Source of the DNA: Oceanobacillus sp. J11TS1
GTDB taxonomy: Bacteria > Bacillota > Bacilli > Bacillales > Amphibacillaceae
Direction: 5' to 3'
NCBI RefSeq assembly: GCF_018333215.1
Contig: NZ_BORO01000004.1
Location: 62,001 to 126,000 of the forward strand
Length of the DNA stretch: 64,000 bases
Shown: in pieces, positions 53,642 to 62,274 of the stretch
Layout of the letters: every line of letters begins with the position of its first letter
How positions within the stretch are numbered: the first letter of the stretch is position 1
Notes under the pieces: model-generated
The model's input: the letters and a program-made list of their open reading frames with translations, nothing else
The model's database searches: none
Told to the model about the DNA's origin: nothing
Position numbers and translations under genes: made by a program

Positions 53642-54240
53642 TAGCCTTCAACCCCTCCGCCGCCAGTACCGGGTTTGTAATCACTATCAATTACCTGGTC
53701 AAACCAATCTTTAAAAATAGTCTCGTCTTTAACTTTAGGTGACTTGTCCCATAGTTTATATTTTTCTTTTCCATCATTAAGACGTGGCACTGACTCACCA
53801 GATAAGTTAGGTGTTTGATAAGTTGGAGTTTCCTGCAATGTTTCTTTATTTTCTTCTGCAGGAGCTAGTTTTACACGATAAATCCAAAAATACTCATAAC
53901 CACCTCGTGCACTTAATGCACGGCCACCAATAGCAATATAAGGAGGATCATCATTAATACTATCTGTAAGACCTCCATTGTCATCTAAAGTCTTTCCTAA
54001 AATATCAGCTTCCACTTCTTCTTCCAAATATGCAGTATTAAGAGTAACTGCAGTCGGACCTTTTGCAGCGTCAGAAAATAAAACCCCATCATCCGCACGC
54101 AAGTTCCCACGGTTCACTGATGGTTGTAAATTCAACGCCATGGCTGGACCTAACTTTTTAATTTCACCATACGTTGTTTCCGATTCATTTTCTTCAGTAA
54201 TTATTGCATAATGTAGATCTTTTAATCCTTTAATAGCCAT
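53641..54240 (-). CDS. major tail protein
   Basis: 199 residues. It has the phi13/major-tail family opening MAIKGLKDLHYAIITEEN, a beta-rich tube-forming domain with GRALSARGGYEYFWIYRVKLAP, and a flexible end KPGTGGGGVEG. The protein polymerises as hexameric rings into the tail tube. The last five residues, GGVEG, are the same as those of the capsid protein at 56142, a match hard to explain by common descent of the folds. Confidence 0.9.
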   Translation of the reverse strand: MAIKGLKDLHYAIITEENESETTYGEIKKLGPAMALNLQPSVNRGNLRADDGVLFSDAAKGPTAVTLNTAYLEEEVEADILGKTLDDNGGLTDSINDDPPYIAIGGRALSARGGYEYFWIYRVKLAPAEENKETLQETPTYQTPNLSGESVPRLNDGKEKYKLWDKSPKVKDETIFKDWFDQVIDSDYKPGTGGGGVEG

Positions 54241-54573
54241 TTAATCTTCCTCCTTTGATATATAACTAAATCGAATAATTCTTCGATACATTTTCATTTC
54301 TTGTTCATAGGTACCTGATTCAAACATTCTGCCGAATCCGGCTTTCTTCATTTCCTTTTTAACTTGTTTTACCAGAGCATTAAAATTACCAGCTGAGAAA
54401 ACATCTACTTGGTAAAAGTGTTTTGTCCACATTTCTTCATCTTCTGCATTAATCCATGGAGATTGATTATATTCATTGAAGATAATGTAAGTCGATTCAT
54501 CACCTACATAGGTTCCTTGTGATGTAGGGGCAAGAGCCTCTAGTGTATCTTTGACTAATTTATCTACACTCAT
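54241..54573 (-). CDS. tail completion/terminator-like protein
   Basis: 110 residues; the ATG overlaps the preceding gene (ATGA). Features such as GDESTYIIFNEYNQSPWINAEDEE, followed by a conserved Tyr-Gln-Val and MYRRIIRFSYISKEED, fit the DUF3168/DUF806-like tail terminator group that caps the tail tube and joins it to the head. It is in the standard slot immediately before the major tail protein. The exact family is uncertain. Confidence 0.75.
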   Translation of the reverse strand: MSVDKLVKDTLEALAPTSQGTYVGDESTYIIFNEYNQSPWINAEDEEMWTKHFYQVDVFSAGNFNALVKQVKKEMKKAGFGRMFESGTYEQEMKMYRRIIRFSYISKEED

Positions 54574-54974
54574 GACATGCCAAGCCCCCTTTGAAATACG
54601 CCAACATATTGATCGAGAATATTTGCTTTGTTATTTTCATAAACAACGGATACTAACGGTTTAGGAGCAATAAAACGCTGTGCACGCACATTCCAAAATC
54701 CGAATTCATGCATGTATAGGTAGAATCCTGGTGCTTGGGCCCCGCCTTTTGTACCCACAAACAACTCATGATTTGATGGGTCCGTTCTGGTAATAGACCC
54801 CTGCGCCTCTCCAGATCTCCTGGTTAATCCATGAGAATAAACCTCGGAAGAAATTTTTTCTTTCAAAAAGTCTCCTCCTTTTATTAGAGCTTCATCCTTT
54901 AAGTCCTCTGCGACACCTTCTATTTTTTCTATTTCTCGAATCAGCTCATCAATACCATCAAATTCAATATTCAT
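54570..54974 (-). CDS. HK97 gp10-type head-tail joining protein
   Basis: 134 residues; it shares ATGA overlaps with both neighbours. The gp10 family traits are FDGIDELIREIEKIEGVAEDLKDEALIKGGDFLKEKIS at the start, then YSHGLTRRSGEAQGSI and a GTKGGAQAPGFYLYMHEFGFW segment, closing with RFIAPKPL. Such proteins complete the neck after packaging. The overlaps indicate production in fixed ratio with the neighbours. Confidence 0.85.
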   Translation of the reverse strand: MNIEFDGIDELIREIEKIEGVAEDLKDEALIKGGDFLKEKISSEVYSHGLTRRSGEAQGSITRTDPSNHELFVGTKGGAQAPGFYLYMHEFGFWNVRAQRFIAPKPLVSVVYENNKANILDQYVGVFQRGLGMS

Positions 54975-55303
54975 GAAATCACCTTCAATCGAACAGACAT
55001 TGTCTTTTTTAGTCCGTCATCATCTTCAATAGATTCAATGCTGTGCTCTTTTCCTCTCCAAGTGACAATAAGATTGTTTGGGCGTTTTTCATCCGATAGT
55101 TTTGGTTGATAGCGAATTTGAAAATCTCTCATATTTTCATTATTCGACGTGGCAGCTGCATAAAAAGAGCGACCTTTTAATGTTTTCAGGCTCGCCCAAG
55201 CTCTCGTATATTCAATTGATTCAGTAATAGGAAATCCTTCATCATCCGTACCTCCTGCAGGCAGTTGAAATACCAATCTATGCCTCAGATCTCCTGAATT
55301 CAT
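54971..55303 (-). CDS. head closure protein (SPP1 gp16-like)
   Basis: 110 residues. The start MNSGDLRHRLVFQ is the hallmark of phage head-tail adaptor/head closure proteins, followed by RAWASLKTLKGRSFYAA and an IRYQPKLSDEKRPNNLIVTWRGKEHSIESIED beta-barrel stretch. It closes the portal channel after packaging and accepts the tail. The ATGA overlaps with the connector upstream and the gp10-like gene downstream give a tightly coupled cluster. Confidence 0.9.
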   Translation of the reverse strand: MNSGDLRHRLVFQLPAGGTDDEGFPITESIEYTRAWASLKTLKGRSFYAAATSNNENMRDFQIRYQPKLSDEKRPNNLIVTWRGKEHSIESIEDDDGLKKTMSVRLKVIS

Positions 55304-55584
55304 TCACTGTCACCAACCTTATAGCAATATCTTAACTGCTGGATAATCGCCTCAAAAGAATGAGGAATAGGGTAAGATGCGTTTCCGATGCGCGATAATT
55401 CACGATTATCGTACCAATGACCAACAAGAACAATGACAGCCATTTTAAACAGCTCATTGTTTTCATCTATCCTTCCCACACCATTCTCAATATACATCTT
55501 CGCTCTCTTCGTAAGAGATTGAAGTGTGAAATCATCTTCATCATGGTCAATACGCAAGTACTCTTTAATTTCTTCTACTTGCAT
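55300..55584 (-). CDS. head-tail connector protein (HK97 gp6-like)
   Basis: 94 residues. QVEEIKEYLRIDHDEDDFTLQSLTKRAKMYIENGVG is the family opening; the middle has FKMAVIVLVGHWYDNRE and the end IPHSFEAIIQQLRYC. The helical adaptor ring binds under the portal. The gene follows the head-fibre terminator by 16 bp and starts the neck cluster. Confidence 0.9.
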   Translation of the reverse strand: MQVEEIKEYLRIDHDEDDFTLQSLTKRAKMYIENGVGRIDENNELFKMAVIVLVGHWYDNRELSRIGNASYPIPHSFEAIIQQLRYCYKVGDSE

Positions 55585-55600
55585 AACATCACCTCAAATA

Positions 55601-55626
55601 AAAAGAGAGCGATATTATTCGCCCTC
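55601..55626 (-). terminator. terminator after the head-fibre gene
   Basis: GAGGGCG / CGCTCTC around an eight-base loop, then TTTTTATTTG on the minus strand, overlapping the stop of the head-fibre gene. It may hold down neck genes relative to capsid genes. Confidence 0.65.
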
Positions 55627-56142
55627 AATTAATGCTTTCAATGCTGTTACCTCATCGGCTGTAAATTGGTTGTCGCCTGGATCGCCTTTATCACCTTTGT
55701 TTCCTTTATCTCCTTTTGGACCAGGTTCCCCTTGTGGCCCTTGTTCTCCAGGATCACCTTTGTCTCCTTTTGGTCCACGAGGTCCCGGCTCACCTGTTCC
55801 ACTACCGTTAGATTGTCGAACAAGCTTGGCAATTTTCCCTGCTTTAACTTCTTCTGCAACATAACCAATTCCAGTACCTTCGGCTGCAACAATCACACCA
55901 TCTTCTCCAACTTCTACATAGGTTCCGGCAGATAAATCTTCACCTGCTTCCACTTCCCATACAGGACTATTTTTTAGTGTGACAGTAACTTCCGTTTCGG
56001 CCACAAGTTCTCCACTAGATCGAAAATCAGGAGTTCCACCAGGTTCAGTAATTGAAATAGTTGGAATACCATCTCCTCCAGCCAAAGATAAAAGACGATT
56101 ACCAGGAACATCTTGTATAACGAATGCTTTAAAAGTAGTCAT
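55615..56142 (-). CDS. head fibre/decoration protein with collagen-like repeats
   Basis: 175 residues, start overlapping the capsid stop (TAATG). Residues 1-113 form a beta-rich capsid-binding domain like the phi29 head-fibre base (VPGNRLLSLAGGDGIPTISI, AGTYVEVGEDGVIVAAEGTGIGYV). About 118-160 is 14 Gly-X-Y triplets, starting GEPGPRGPKGDKGDPGE and rich in GDKG and GPQ-type units, which should form a collagen triple helix. A short helical end follows. It is a projecting trimeric fibre on the capsid. Confidence 0.85.
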   Translation of the reverse strand: MTTFKAFVIQDVPGNRLLSLAGGDGIPTISITEPGGTPDFRSSGELVAETEVTVTLKNSPVWEVEAGEDLSAGTYVEVGEDGVIVAAEGTGIGYVAEEVKAGKIAKLVRQSNGSGTGEPGPRGPKGDKGDPGEQGPQGEPGPKGDKGNKGDKGDPGDNQFTADEVTALKALIEGE

Positions 56143-57431
56143 TATCCTTCAACACCTCCGTTGTCATTTCCGGTAGAAGATACATTAATTTGACCATATA
56201 CTACTGCTTCTGGATCCCATTCACCAGTATCAAGACGCATGATTGCGCGAAATTCTGTTGTATTACTTCTCCAAGCATCCCCGCCGACTTTTGTCATTTC
56301 AATAGAAATTTGTTTTCTATCCCAATAGTTAACTGCTTCTTTCAGTACACCAATGATAAACGGCGCCAGCCCTTCGCTTGACGTTGCGATTGTCTTATTG
56401 GACAGAACGACAATCGGATGTGTTCCAGCAAAAAGTTTTCTCGTCGCTTGCGCTGGGTCTGGTTGTAGTAACGGACGGCCGTTTTTATCTTCCAACTTAT
56501 CCAGATAATTAAATCCATCTTGGTTTGTGTAAATGACTGCTTCATTAGCAAACGCTGGATCCAACTCTACATTCAAAATATCCTTAATTCCTGTATAGTC
56601 ATCAAGTACTTTTTTCTCGAATCCGTTTATTACTTCAAGGATAAAGTGGTTATCAGTAGCTTTTCCTTTTTTAGCAATCCATTGAATCAGATAATTTTCC
56701 AGCGCCTGGTCGCTATCTTCCAAGATGGAATTATAAACAGGTAAGAAACCTGCATAATCTTCGATAGCATAAGATTTTCGGTCGAATTTAGGAGAACCAA
56801 TTTCTTGCATAGCATTTGGATCTCCGTATTCACTCAATGGAGCAAACGGTGTATGGTCTGCACGCTTCTCTAATGTTCTAGTTCCTTTATTTGTGGAAAC
56901 TGGAACAACGTTAACATACTGCTTCAAATCGTCTGTTGTTTGGCGCAATTCGTTAATTTTGGTCTGGATGTCTTCTGGAATAACATACCCGCCATCTTCA
57001 CCTTTTTCAGATGACATACGAGCTTTATATTGATTCATAACTTCCATTTCTTCGTTCGTTAACGTTTGTCCACGAACAGCTTTAAAGAAAACAGCCTTAT
57101 ACTCTGGCTTTTCCTCGCCCTTATTCGGCTTTGCCAAATTTGCTCCAGCTGCAGCTTGTGGCTCCGGAATATGAAGCCCTTCAAAATCATTTTTCAAAGC
57201 AAGGAAGTTATCAAGCTCCTGCTTGGCAGCCTTTGCCTTTTGAAGTTTTGCTTTCGCCTCGTCCTGCTTGCCATCATCCATAAGAGCTTTTGCTTCATCT
57301 TTTAAATCAGAAACATTTTGACGCAATTCCTGCTCTCTTTTTGTCATCCCCTGTGCACCATCCATTTTCACAGATAGCACTTTGTTGTCCTTCATTAATC
57401 GCTGTAAAGCTAATTCGAATTTTGTTTTCAA
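56142..57431 (-). CDS. HK97-type major capsid protein
   Basis: 429 residues from a TTG at 57431 with AAGGAGGAAT upstream. The first ~110 residues are a charged coiled-coil scaffold (delta domain, ELRQNVSDLKDEAKALMDDGKQ) expected to be removed by the ClpP-type protease. The rest is the HK97 fold with GGYVIPEDIQTKINELRQ, FAPLSEYGDPNAMQEIGSP, the E-loop region and GVLKEAVNYWDRKQISIEM. It ends in SSTGNDNGGVEG, a flexible tail with the same last five residues as the major tail protein. Confidence 0.95.
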   Translation of the reverse strand: MKTKFELALQRLMKDNKVLSVKMDGAQGMTKREQELRQNVSDLKDEAKALMDDGKQDEAKAKLQKAKAAKQELDNFLALKNDFEGLHIPEPQAAAGANLAKPNKGEEKPEYKAVFFKAVRGQTLTNEEMEVMNQYKARMSSEKGEDGGYVIPEDIQTKINELRQTTDDLKQYVNVVPVSTNKGTRTLEKRADHTPFAPLSEYGDPNAMQEIGSPKFDRKSYAIEDYAGFLPVYNSILEDSDQALENYLIQWIAKKGKATDNHFILEVINGFEKKVLDDYTGIKDILNVELDPAFANEAVIYTNQDGFNYLDKLEDKNGRPLLQPDPAQATRKLFAGTHPIVVLSNKTIATSSEGLAPFIIGVLKEAVNYWDRKQISIEMTKVGGDAWRSNTTEFRAIMRLDTGEWDPEAVVYGQINVSSTGNDNGGVEG

Positions 57432-57468
57432 TGTGATTCCTCCTTATTTTTGCATAAAAAATAGACCT

Positions 57469-58251
57469 CTAAATTTCTAATAGGTCCAGTTCATTTTGAA
57501 ATTGAATTAATTCATTTTCATTATTTTGTTGTGGTTCTTCATCTGGTGCAGGGCTATCAGCTCGTGCAATTAATTTCTGTGGTGTCTTATCATATCTTGC
57601 TAAGATGTCTGTTGCGCATGCTGCAATGGTTTTTGATTCCTCTACTTCCACATTGAAATACTGCGCAGCTTCTTCACCAGTAAGCCAAGTTTCTTTTTCC
57701 ATAAGGTCTTTGATAGTTTCAATATCTACACCTTCTTTAAGATTTTCCTCATAAATATTAACAAGGCCAGATTCCATTGTGTCTAGATCATCAGCTATTT
57801 TGCGAAAATCAGTCGCATTACCGATAGCTATCGTCAATGGTTTATGAATCATTAAAAAAGCATTTGAAGGGATATGAAGCGTGTCACCGACCATAGCTAT
57901 AACAGATGCCATAGAAGCCGCTACGCCGTCAACATATACATTCTTTTTCGCTTTGTTGCGCTTTAGCATGTTATAGATAGCTTGTCCAGCGAATACAGAG
58001 CCTCCTGGACTATTGATATAAATATTTAATTCATCCAATCCATCTACTTGGTTTAATGCTTCTAAAACATCATCTGGCATCACATCTGCTTCATCCCATT
58101 TAAAATCCGTATTGTCTACAATCTCCCCATAAATATAAAGGTCCGCAGACTTAGAGGTGAGGTTTTTCACCGTCATTAATTGATTGTTTTTCGACTGGAT
58201 AGGCGCTACGCTCACATAAACAGGGTAATTATTCTTCTTGATTGTCCTCAC
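57469..58251 (-). CDS. ClpP-like prohead maturation protease (S14 type)
   Basis: 260 residues from a GTG at 58251 that overlaps the portal stop by 23 bases; the GGAGG is very close to this codon, so an internal start (ATG at 58173) is possible. Core motifs: YIYGEIVD, INSPGGSVFAGQAIY (oxyanion), catalytic Ser in GVAASMASVIAM near 111 and His in FLMIHKP near 138, then an Asp in the helical end. It cleaves the scaffold domain of the capsid protein and itself during head maturation. It lies in the standard portal-protease-capsid order. Confidence 0.93.
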   Translation of the reverse strand: MRTIKKNNYPVYVSVAPIQSKNNQLMTVKNLTSKSADLYIYGEIVDNTDFKWDEADVMPDDVLEALNQVDGLDELNIYINSPGGSVFAGQAIYNMLKRNKAKKNVYVDGVAASMASVIAMVGDTLHIPSNAFLMIHKPLTIAIGNATDFRKIADDLDTMESGLVNIYEENLKEGVDIETIKDLMEKETWLTGEEAAQYFNVEVEESKTIAACATDILARYDKTPQKLIARADSPAPDEEPQQNNENELIQFQNELDLLEI

Positions 58252-59485
58252 CTCCTTTCAAGCCTGATTTAGCAAGCTGGTACTCATCCGCGATATCCAG
58301 AGAAACATGGTTAAGATCTACTCGATGCTTATCACCGTTTTCTATTCCATCTCTTTCTTCCAATTCACGAACTTCATTAATGCTGAAAATACCCTTATCA
58401 AGCATTTTTTCATAAAACTCTGCCTGTGTTTTTTTATCTGCACGTAACAAGGTTTCTAAATTAAATTTAATGTAATATCTCAGCATTTCTCTTTCTGAAA
58501 ATAAACCAAAAGTAAATTCTTCTTGGTATTGCGTATAAATAGGGCTAAGAGTATTCCGGATAAAATCAATAGCCCGTTGTTCGATATTAGAATGGGTTGA
58601 CCTTTCCAGTTCGTTCACCATATGCATTGGTATATTGTAAAAAGTAGCGATTTCTGTTTTATCAAATTTCATACTCTCTACAAACTGTGCATCTTTCAAA
58701 GGCATCTGAATGCTTTGGTATTCTAACCCGGCATCTAAAATAGCCACACGCTGGGCATTATTTAATCCAGTATTAGCCTTTTCCCATTCATCTCTAACAA
58801 CGTCTTTTGCATCTTGATTCAACATTCCCGGTACTTTTAAGACACCTGTCATAGAAGCTCCATTACGGAAGAATCGAGTTTTAAACTTATGAGCAGCCTG
58901 CGCACTTCCGATGGATTCTCTGATAACTTGGATAGGCGATTTTCCTTTAATGCCATCAGTGGAAAGAGAAGTAAGATGTATTACATCACCATTCCAAATT
59001 TTCACGTTATCCCCATTCGGCAAGGTAGTATGGTACCATAATTCATTTTTAGCTGTATCCACTATTGGCTCTGTTTGGGCAGGGTTTAATAGCCATAATG
59101 CTCTTGGCCGGCCATCAGCTCCCCAATCAATATTCACATATGCGTTCCCCCACAAATTACGGTGCGTCTCCATCAGATGCTTGAATTTAAACGGTCCTTG
59201 ATATGGGTTTGGACGGGTTTCTAAAAGCTTGGCCACAGCATGTTTTTTGTCTCGGGTCCTGCCTGTAGTCGTCCTTTTAAATACCTGCATAGGTAAGGTT
59301 GCAATTCCATTCGCCAGTATATTGACACAGGCATATACTGCTGGCACACCGAGCGCTGAATTGACGGTAACCATCTCACCGCTATTTGTTTCATGGCCAA
59401 ACATTCGCCTAAACCAAGGTGCAGGATTTTTTAAATCTGTTGTATCTGTTTGAGCCTTTGGAGTTAAGGCTTGTCTAAATATCAA
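58229..59485 (-). CDS. HK97-type portal protein
   Basis: 418 residues from a TTG at 59485, seven bases from GGAGGTGA. Hallmarks: SALGVPAVYACVNILANGIATLPMQVF, KHAVAKLLETRPNPYQGPFKFKHLMETH, LWGNAYVNIDW, the stem region and the long C-terminal ELERSTHSNIEQRAIDFIRNTLSPIY. The dodecameric ring occupies one capsid vertex and is the packaging motor base and neck platform. Three of the head genes here use TTG or GTG starts. Confidence 0.95.
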   Translation of the reverse strand: MIFRQALTPKAQTDTTDLKNPAPWFRRMFGHETNSGEMVTVNSALGVPAVYACVNILANGIATLPMQVFKRTTTGRTRDKKHAVAKLLETRPNPYQGPFKFKHLMETHRNLWGNAYVNIDWGADGRPRALWLLNPAQTEPIVDTAKNELWYHTTLPNGDNVKIWNGDVIHLTSLSTDGIKGKSPIQVIRESIGSAQAAHKFKTRFFRNGASMTGVLKVPGMLNQDAKDVVRDEWEKANTGLNNAQRVAILDAGLEYQSIQMPLKDAQFVESMKFDKTEIATFYNIPMHMVNELERSTHSNIEQRAIDFIRNTLSPIYTQYQEEFTFGLFSEREMLRYYIKFNLETLLRADKKTQAEFYEKMLDKGIFSINEVRELEERDGIENGDKHRVDLNHVSLDIADEYQLAKSGLKGGEDNQEE

Positions 59486-59500
59486 TGTCTATCACCTCCT

Positions 59501-59707
59501 TCACCTCCTCGCTATTACGACACCAATAATAAATAAAAAGGCAGCAAGTACATAATTGCCAGCCAAGATATTTGGACTAATGACAGTTATCAAATATGTG
59601 TTTACAATCCCTAAAATAACTGCTGATAAAATTAAAAAATCCTCCAACCATTTGGTGAAGAAGGAAATAAAAAATGCTGATATGAAATTCTTAATTGCTT
59701 TTGCCAT
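59501..59707 (-). CDS. small two-helix membrane protein
   Basis: 68 residues. A short amphipathic start is followed by two hydrophobic helices (about 22-42 and 47-65). It lies between terminase and portal, 15 bp from the portal, where phages often have small extra genes. No family was recognised. A role at the membrane during lysogeny or infection is possible but unsupported. Confidence 0.6.
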   Translation of the reverse strand: MAKAIKNFISAFFISFFTKWLEDFLILSAVILGIVNTYLITVISPNILAGNYVLAAFLFIIGVVIARR

Positions 59708-59710
59708 ATT

Positions 59711-59887
59711 CTACTCCCCCACAACTTCGATAGTCACAATAACTTTCTTACCCTTATATTTGCTGATATCATATTCAAAACAATCACTATCGTATATCGT
59801 ACTAACATCATCTACAATTTCAAATCTTTCATGTCCTAAATCATCAAGGTACCTGATTACTGTACCTTCAAATATTTTTTCTTTCAT
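59711..59887 (-). CDS. small protein of unknown function after terL
   Basis: 58 residues from the ATG at 59887, whose GAGGTGGGA lies within terL; the longer frame to 59911 overlaps terL without a site. The product has a beta-rich look (EGTVIRYLDDLGHERFEIVDDV, KGKKVIVTIEVVGE) with no Cys pairs and no membrane segment. It slightly overlaps nothing downstream, ending 4 bp before the two-helix gene. Function unknown. Confidence 0.6.
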   Translation of the reverse strand: MKEKIFEGTVIRYLDDLGHERFEIVDDVSTIYDSDCFEYDISKYKGKKVIVTIEVVGE

Positions 59888-59898
59888 ATTTTCCCACC

Positions 59899-61599
59899 TC
59901 ACATACTCCAATTATTTAAGAAATGAGCACTCAAATCTTGTGTTTGTTCTCCAGCTAATGCTCTACTTAAAGCATTAATGACCGCTGCTGCAGGGTCAAT
60001 TCTTTCTATTGATTTCTCCTTGTCTAACATGATATTTTCCTGAGCATCTTGCTTTATGACGGCATTACTTAAAGCCCAATGTAATAACGGATCGCCAAAG
60101 TGCATAATTTGCTTCCTGTATACTCCACTTCTCAATTCTTTTGTTGGGAACGATAAGTGTCTTAAAAATTGCGGAATTTCCACCATTGTAAATCCATGGT
60201 TTTCTAATATTTGAACAAGATGAGTCGCATTCCATTTATCAAAATCAATCTCTATAATGTTGTACCCCTGTTCCCTCATATCCAAAATATGCTGTTCTAC
60301 ATAACTGTAATCAACTACACTTCCAGGGGTTGTTGTTAAGTAACCTTGGTCTCTCCATAAATCAAAACGAACATTATCTGTATTAATTCGTTCTGTTAAT
60401 TTATCTTCTGGCATAAATGAATGTTGTTGAACAATGAATTTTCTCTCCGGCAGTTGAAACACCTTTCCGATACTTGTTAAATCTGTTGTGCTTGATAAAT
60501 CCATTCCTAAAAATACTGGATAATCAATAACTGATTTCTTTATGATAATTGCGGCCTTCCACTTACCCATTCGCATATATCCATTTGGTTTAGCGTCAAG
60601 CCAGACATTCATGTTCTTTGTCATGAAGCTTCTCATTTTTTCAGGTTGTTCTAGAGCAACCTTTAACTCAGAACGAATTGCGGCCAATCCTTCGTCATAC
60701 GTGGCAACAATTGGATTAGCTTTTATCCAATTGGATTCATCTTTAATATCATCAATCAAATTTCCTTCTTCGTCTTTATCCAATTCACAGATAATACCAA
60801 AATACTCATCATTCTCTTGAGGCATATCTGGATCAAGTAATTTGCTTACATACTCGTATTCCATGTAACACGGTTTTGACAAATCGAATCCAGCTGTTGT
60901 AATGATAATCATCAAAGGTTCCAGTCTCGCCATCATCCCCGATGCAAGCACGTCATAAATTTCACTTGTTTCATGGGCATGATATTCATCCACAATCCCA
61001 ATAGATGGGTTTTTACCGTCACCAGTTTTTCTTGCCTCTTTCGACAATGGAATTATAACAGAACGATTTCTAAGAATTTCAATCTTCCCATAAGCTTCTT
61101 TCCATTTGCCTTCAAGCAATTCACTTGATTGAATACCTGTTCTTACTGCTTCATATACTTCTGAAGACTGGTCTCTTGTCCATCCAGCAATAAACGCCCG
61201 GTGTTTCTCGTCTCCGAAAAATGTAATATAAGCTGAAACAATAGCAAGGAATTGCGATTTAGCGTTTTTTCTTCCAAGTTGGATGTAAACTTTTCTAATC
61301 TTCCTAGCACCGTTACTCTTTTTCTTAAAACAAAAAATGTTAGTTGCTAAGAATAATTGAAAGTCTACTAACTCTATTCGTTGCCCTGCTAGGATTCCTT
61401 CTGCATGTCTAAATTCGTGGGCAAACCAATAAAAGTCCTCCAACTCATCTTCGTCAAAATAAAAAGGACTGTCATCATTTTGACAATCCTCATAATCATT
61501 CAAGAACCGTTGCACAGCCCATTTATGTTTTTTTCCTGCCTTGATTTTCCCTGTTAAAATACCGTCACAGTAATCAAGGACTCTTTCTAGTAAATTCAC
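59899..61599 (-). CDS. terminase large subunit
   Basis: 566 residues from a GTG that overlaps the terS stop. Terminase_1/P27-associated type: the ATPase half has the Walker A variant QLGRKNAKSQ near 104-113, Walker B IGIVDEYHAHE near 197, and ITTAGF motif III; the RNase H-like nuclease half has FLGMDLSSTTDLTS near 347, and D in IDFDKWNA near 437 and DPAAAVINALS near 536. It packages the genome and cuts it, powered by ATP, and docks on the portal. It is the most conserved marker of this phage. Confidence 0.96.
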   Translation of the reverse strand: MNLLERVLDYCDGILTGKIKAGKKHKWAVQRFLNDYEDCQNDDSPFYFDEDELEDFYWFAHEFRHAEGILAGQRIELVDFQLFLATNIFCFKKKSNGARKIRKVYIQLGRKNAKSQFLAIVSAYITFFGDEKHRAFIAGWTRDQSSEVYEAVRTGIQSSELLEGKWKEAYGKIEILRNRSVIIPLSKEARKTGDGKNPSIGIVDEYHAHETSEIYDVLASGMMARLEPLMIIITTAGFDLSKPCYMEYEYVSKLLDPDMPQENDEYFGIICELDKDEEGNLIDDIKDESNWIKANPIVATYDEGLAAIRSELKVALEQPEKMRSFMTKNMNVWLDAKPNGYMRMGKWKAAIIIKKSVIDYPVFLGMDLSSTTDLTSIGKVFQLPERKFIVQQHSFMPEDKLTERINTDNVRFDLWRDQGYLTTTPGSVVDYSYVEQHILDMREQGYNIIEIDFDKWNATHLVQILENHGFTMVEIPQFLRHLSFPTKELRSGVYRKQIMHFGDPLLHWALSNAVIKQDAQENIMLDKEKSIERIDPAAAVINALSRALAGEQTQDLSAHFLNNWSM

Positions 61600-62078
61600 A
61601 ATCTACCACCAAAGCGCTTTTCTGCTTCTGTTTTAGGTTTTTGCTCCTCCGTTTTCGGAATAACTAATTTCAAGCGAGATGTAATTGTAAGCCCTAGATC
61701 GCTAGCTGCAGAACGGCATTCATTAAAAAGTAAATTTTTGCTACGCTGCATTTGGGAATATAATTTAAAGTCATCTGCAGGTTTCGTTTTCCTTAAAAGC
61801 TTTACCAACTTAATATATTGATCTTTCGAATCGACATATCTAGCTAAATTGTCTACATCAAGATTGGTGAAAATATCTAAACGTAATAATTCTGTTGCGA
61901 GCTTTTCAAATTCATCCTTTTGTGATTTCAACAAATAGGACGGCGGTTCGATTTTATCGGTATGCCCTTTTATTTGTTCTTCTTGCTCTTGACGCTTCTT
62001 TATTTCTTCTTTCGTAAGATGGTTTGATTTTCCTTTTCCTTGAATAACAGATAAAGGTTGTTTGTTTCTTCCAGCCAC
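61596..62078 (-). CDS. terminase small subunit, P27 family
   Basis: 160 residues from a GTG after GGAGGTGT. MAGRNKQPLSVIQGKGKSNHLTKEEI is the P27 opening; then PPSYLLKSQKDEFEKLATEL with a helical bundle, and a basic C-terminus KRFGGRL. It recognises the packaging site and loads the large subunit. P27 terminases go with HNH nucleases and cohesive-end packaging, and the HNH gene is the next one upstream. Confidence 0.92.
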   Translation of the reverse strand: MAGRNKQPLSVIQGKGKSNHLTKEEIKKRQEQEEQIKGHTDKIEPPSYLLKSQKDEFEKLATELLRLDIFTNLDVDNLARYVDSKDQYIKLVKLLRKTKPADDFKLYSQMQRSKNLLFNECRSAASDLGLTITSRLKLVIPKTEEQKPKTEAEKRFGGRL

Positions 62079-62274
62079 GTTTTACACCTCCTTGAAAATT
62101 TTTCAAAAACGGATTTTTATGTGCACGTGAGGGGGCTGCGCTCCTGGTGAATGGACGTTTGTAAAAATTTATGGTGGGGGTATCCATTTATTTCTAGAAT
62201 TGTTCATGATTTAGAAACAATTCCAAACGCCATTTACCAAACTGTAAATCTGTTTTCATTCTTTCGTTTATCAT
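62079..62274. other. gap between HNH and terS, candidate cos/packaging region
   Basis: 196 bp without a supported gene. It contains GC-rich stretches unusual for this region (GTGAGGGGGCTGCGCTCC near 62127-62144, TGGTGGGGG near 62172), while flanks are AT-rich. The place is where cos lies in phages with HNH-P27 terminase modules. The exact cut cannot be set from sequence. Confidence 0.35.
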
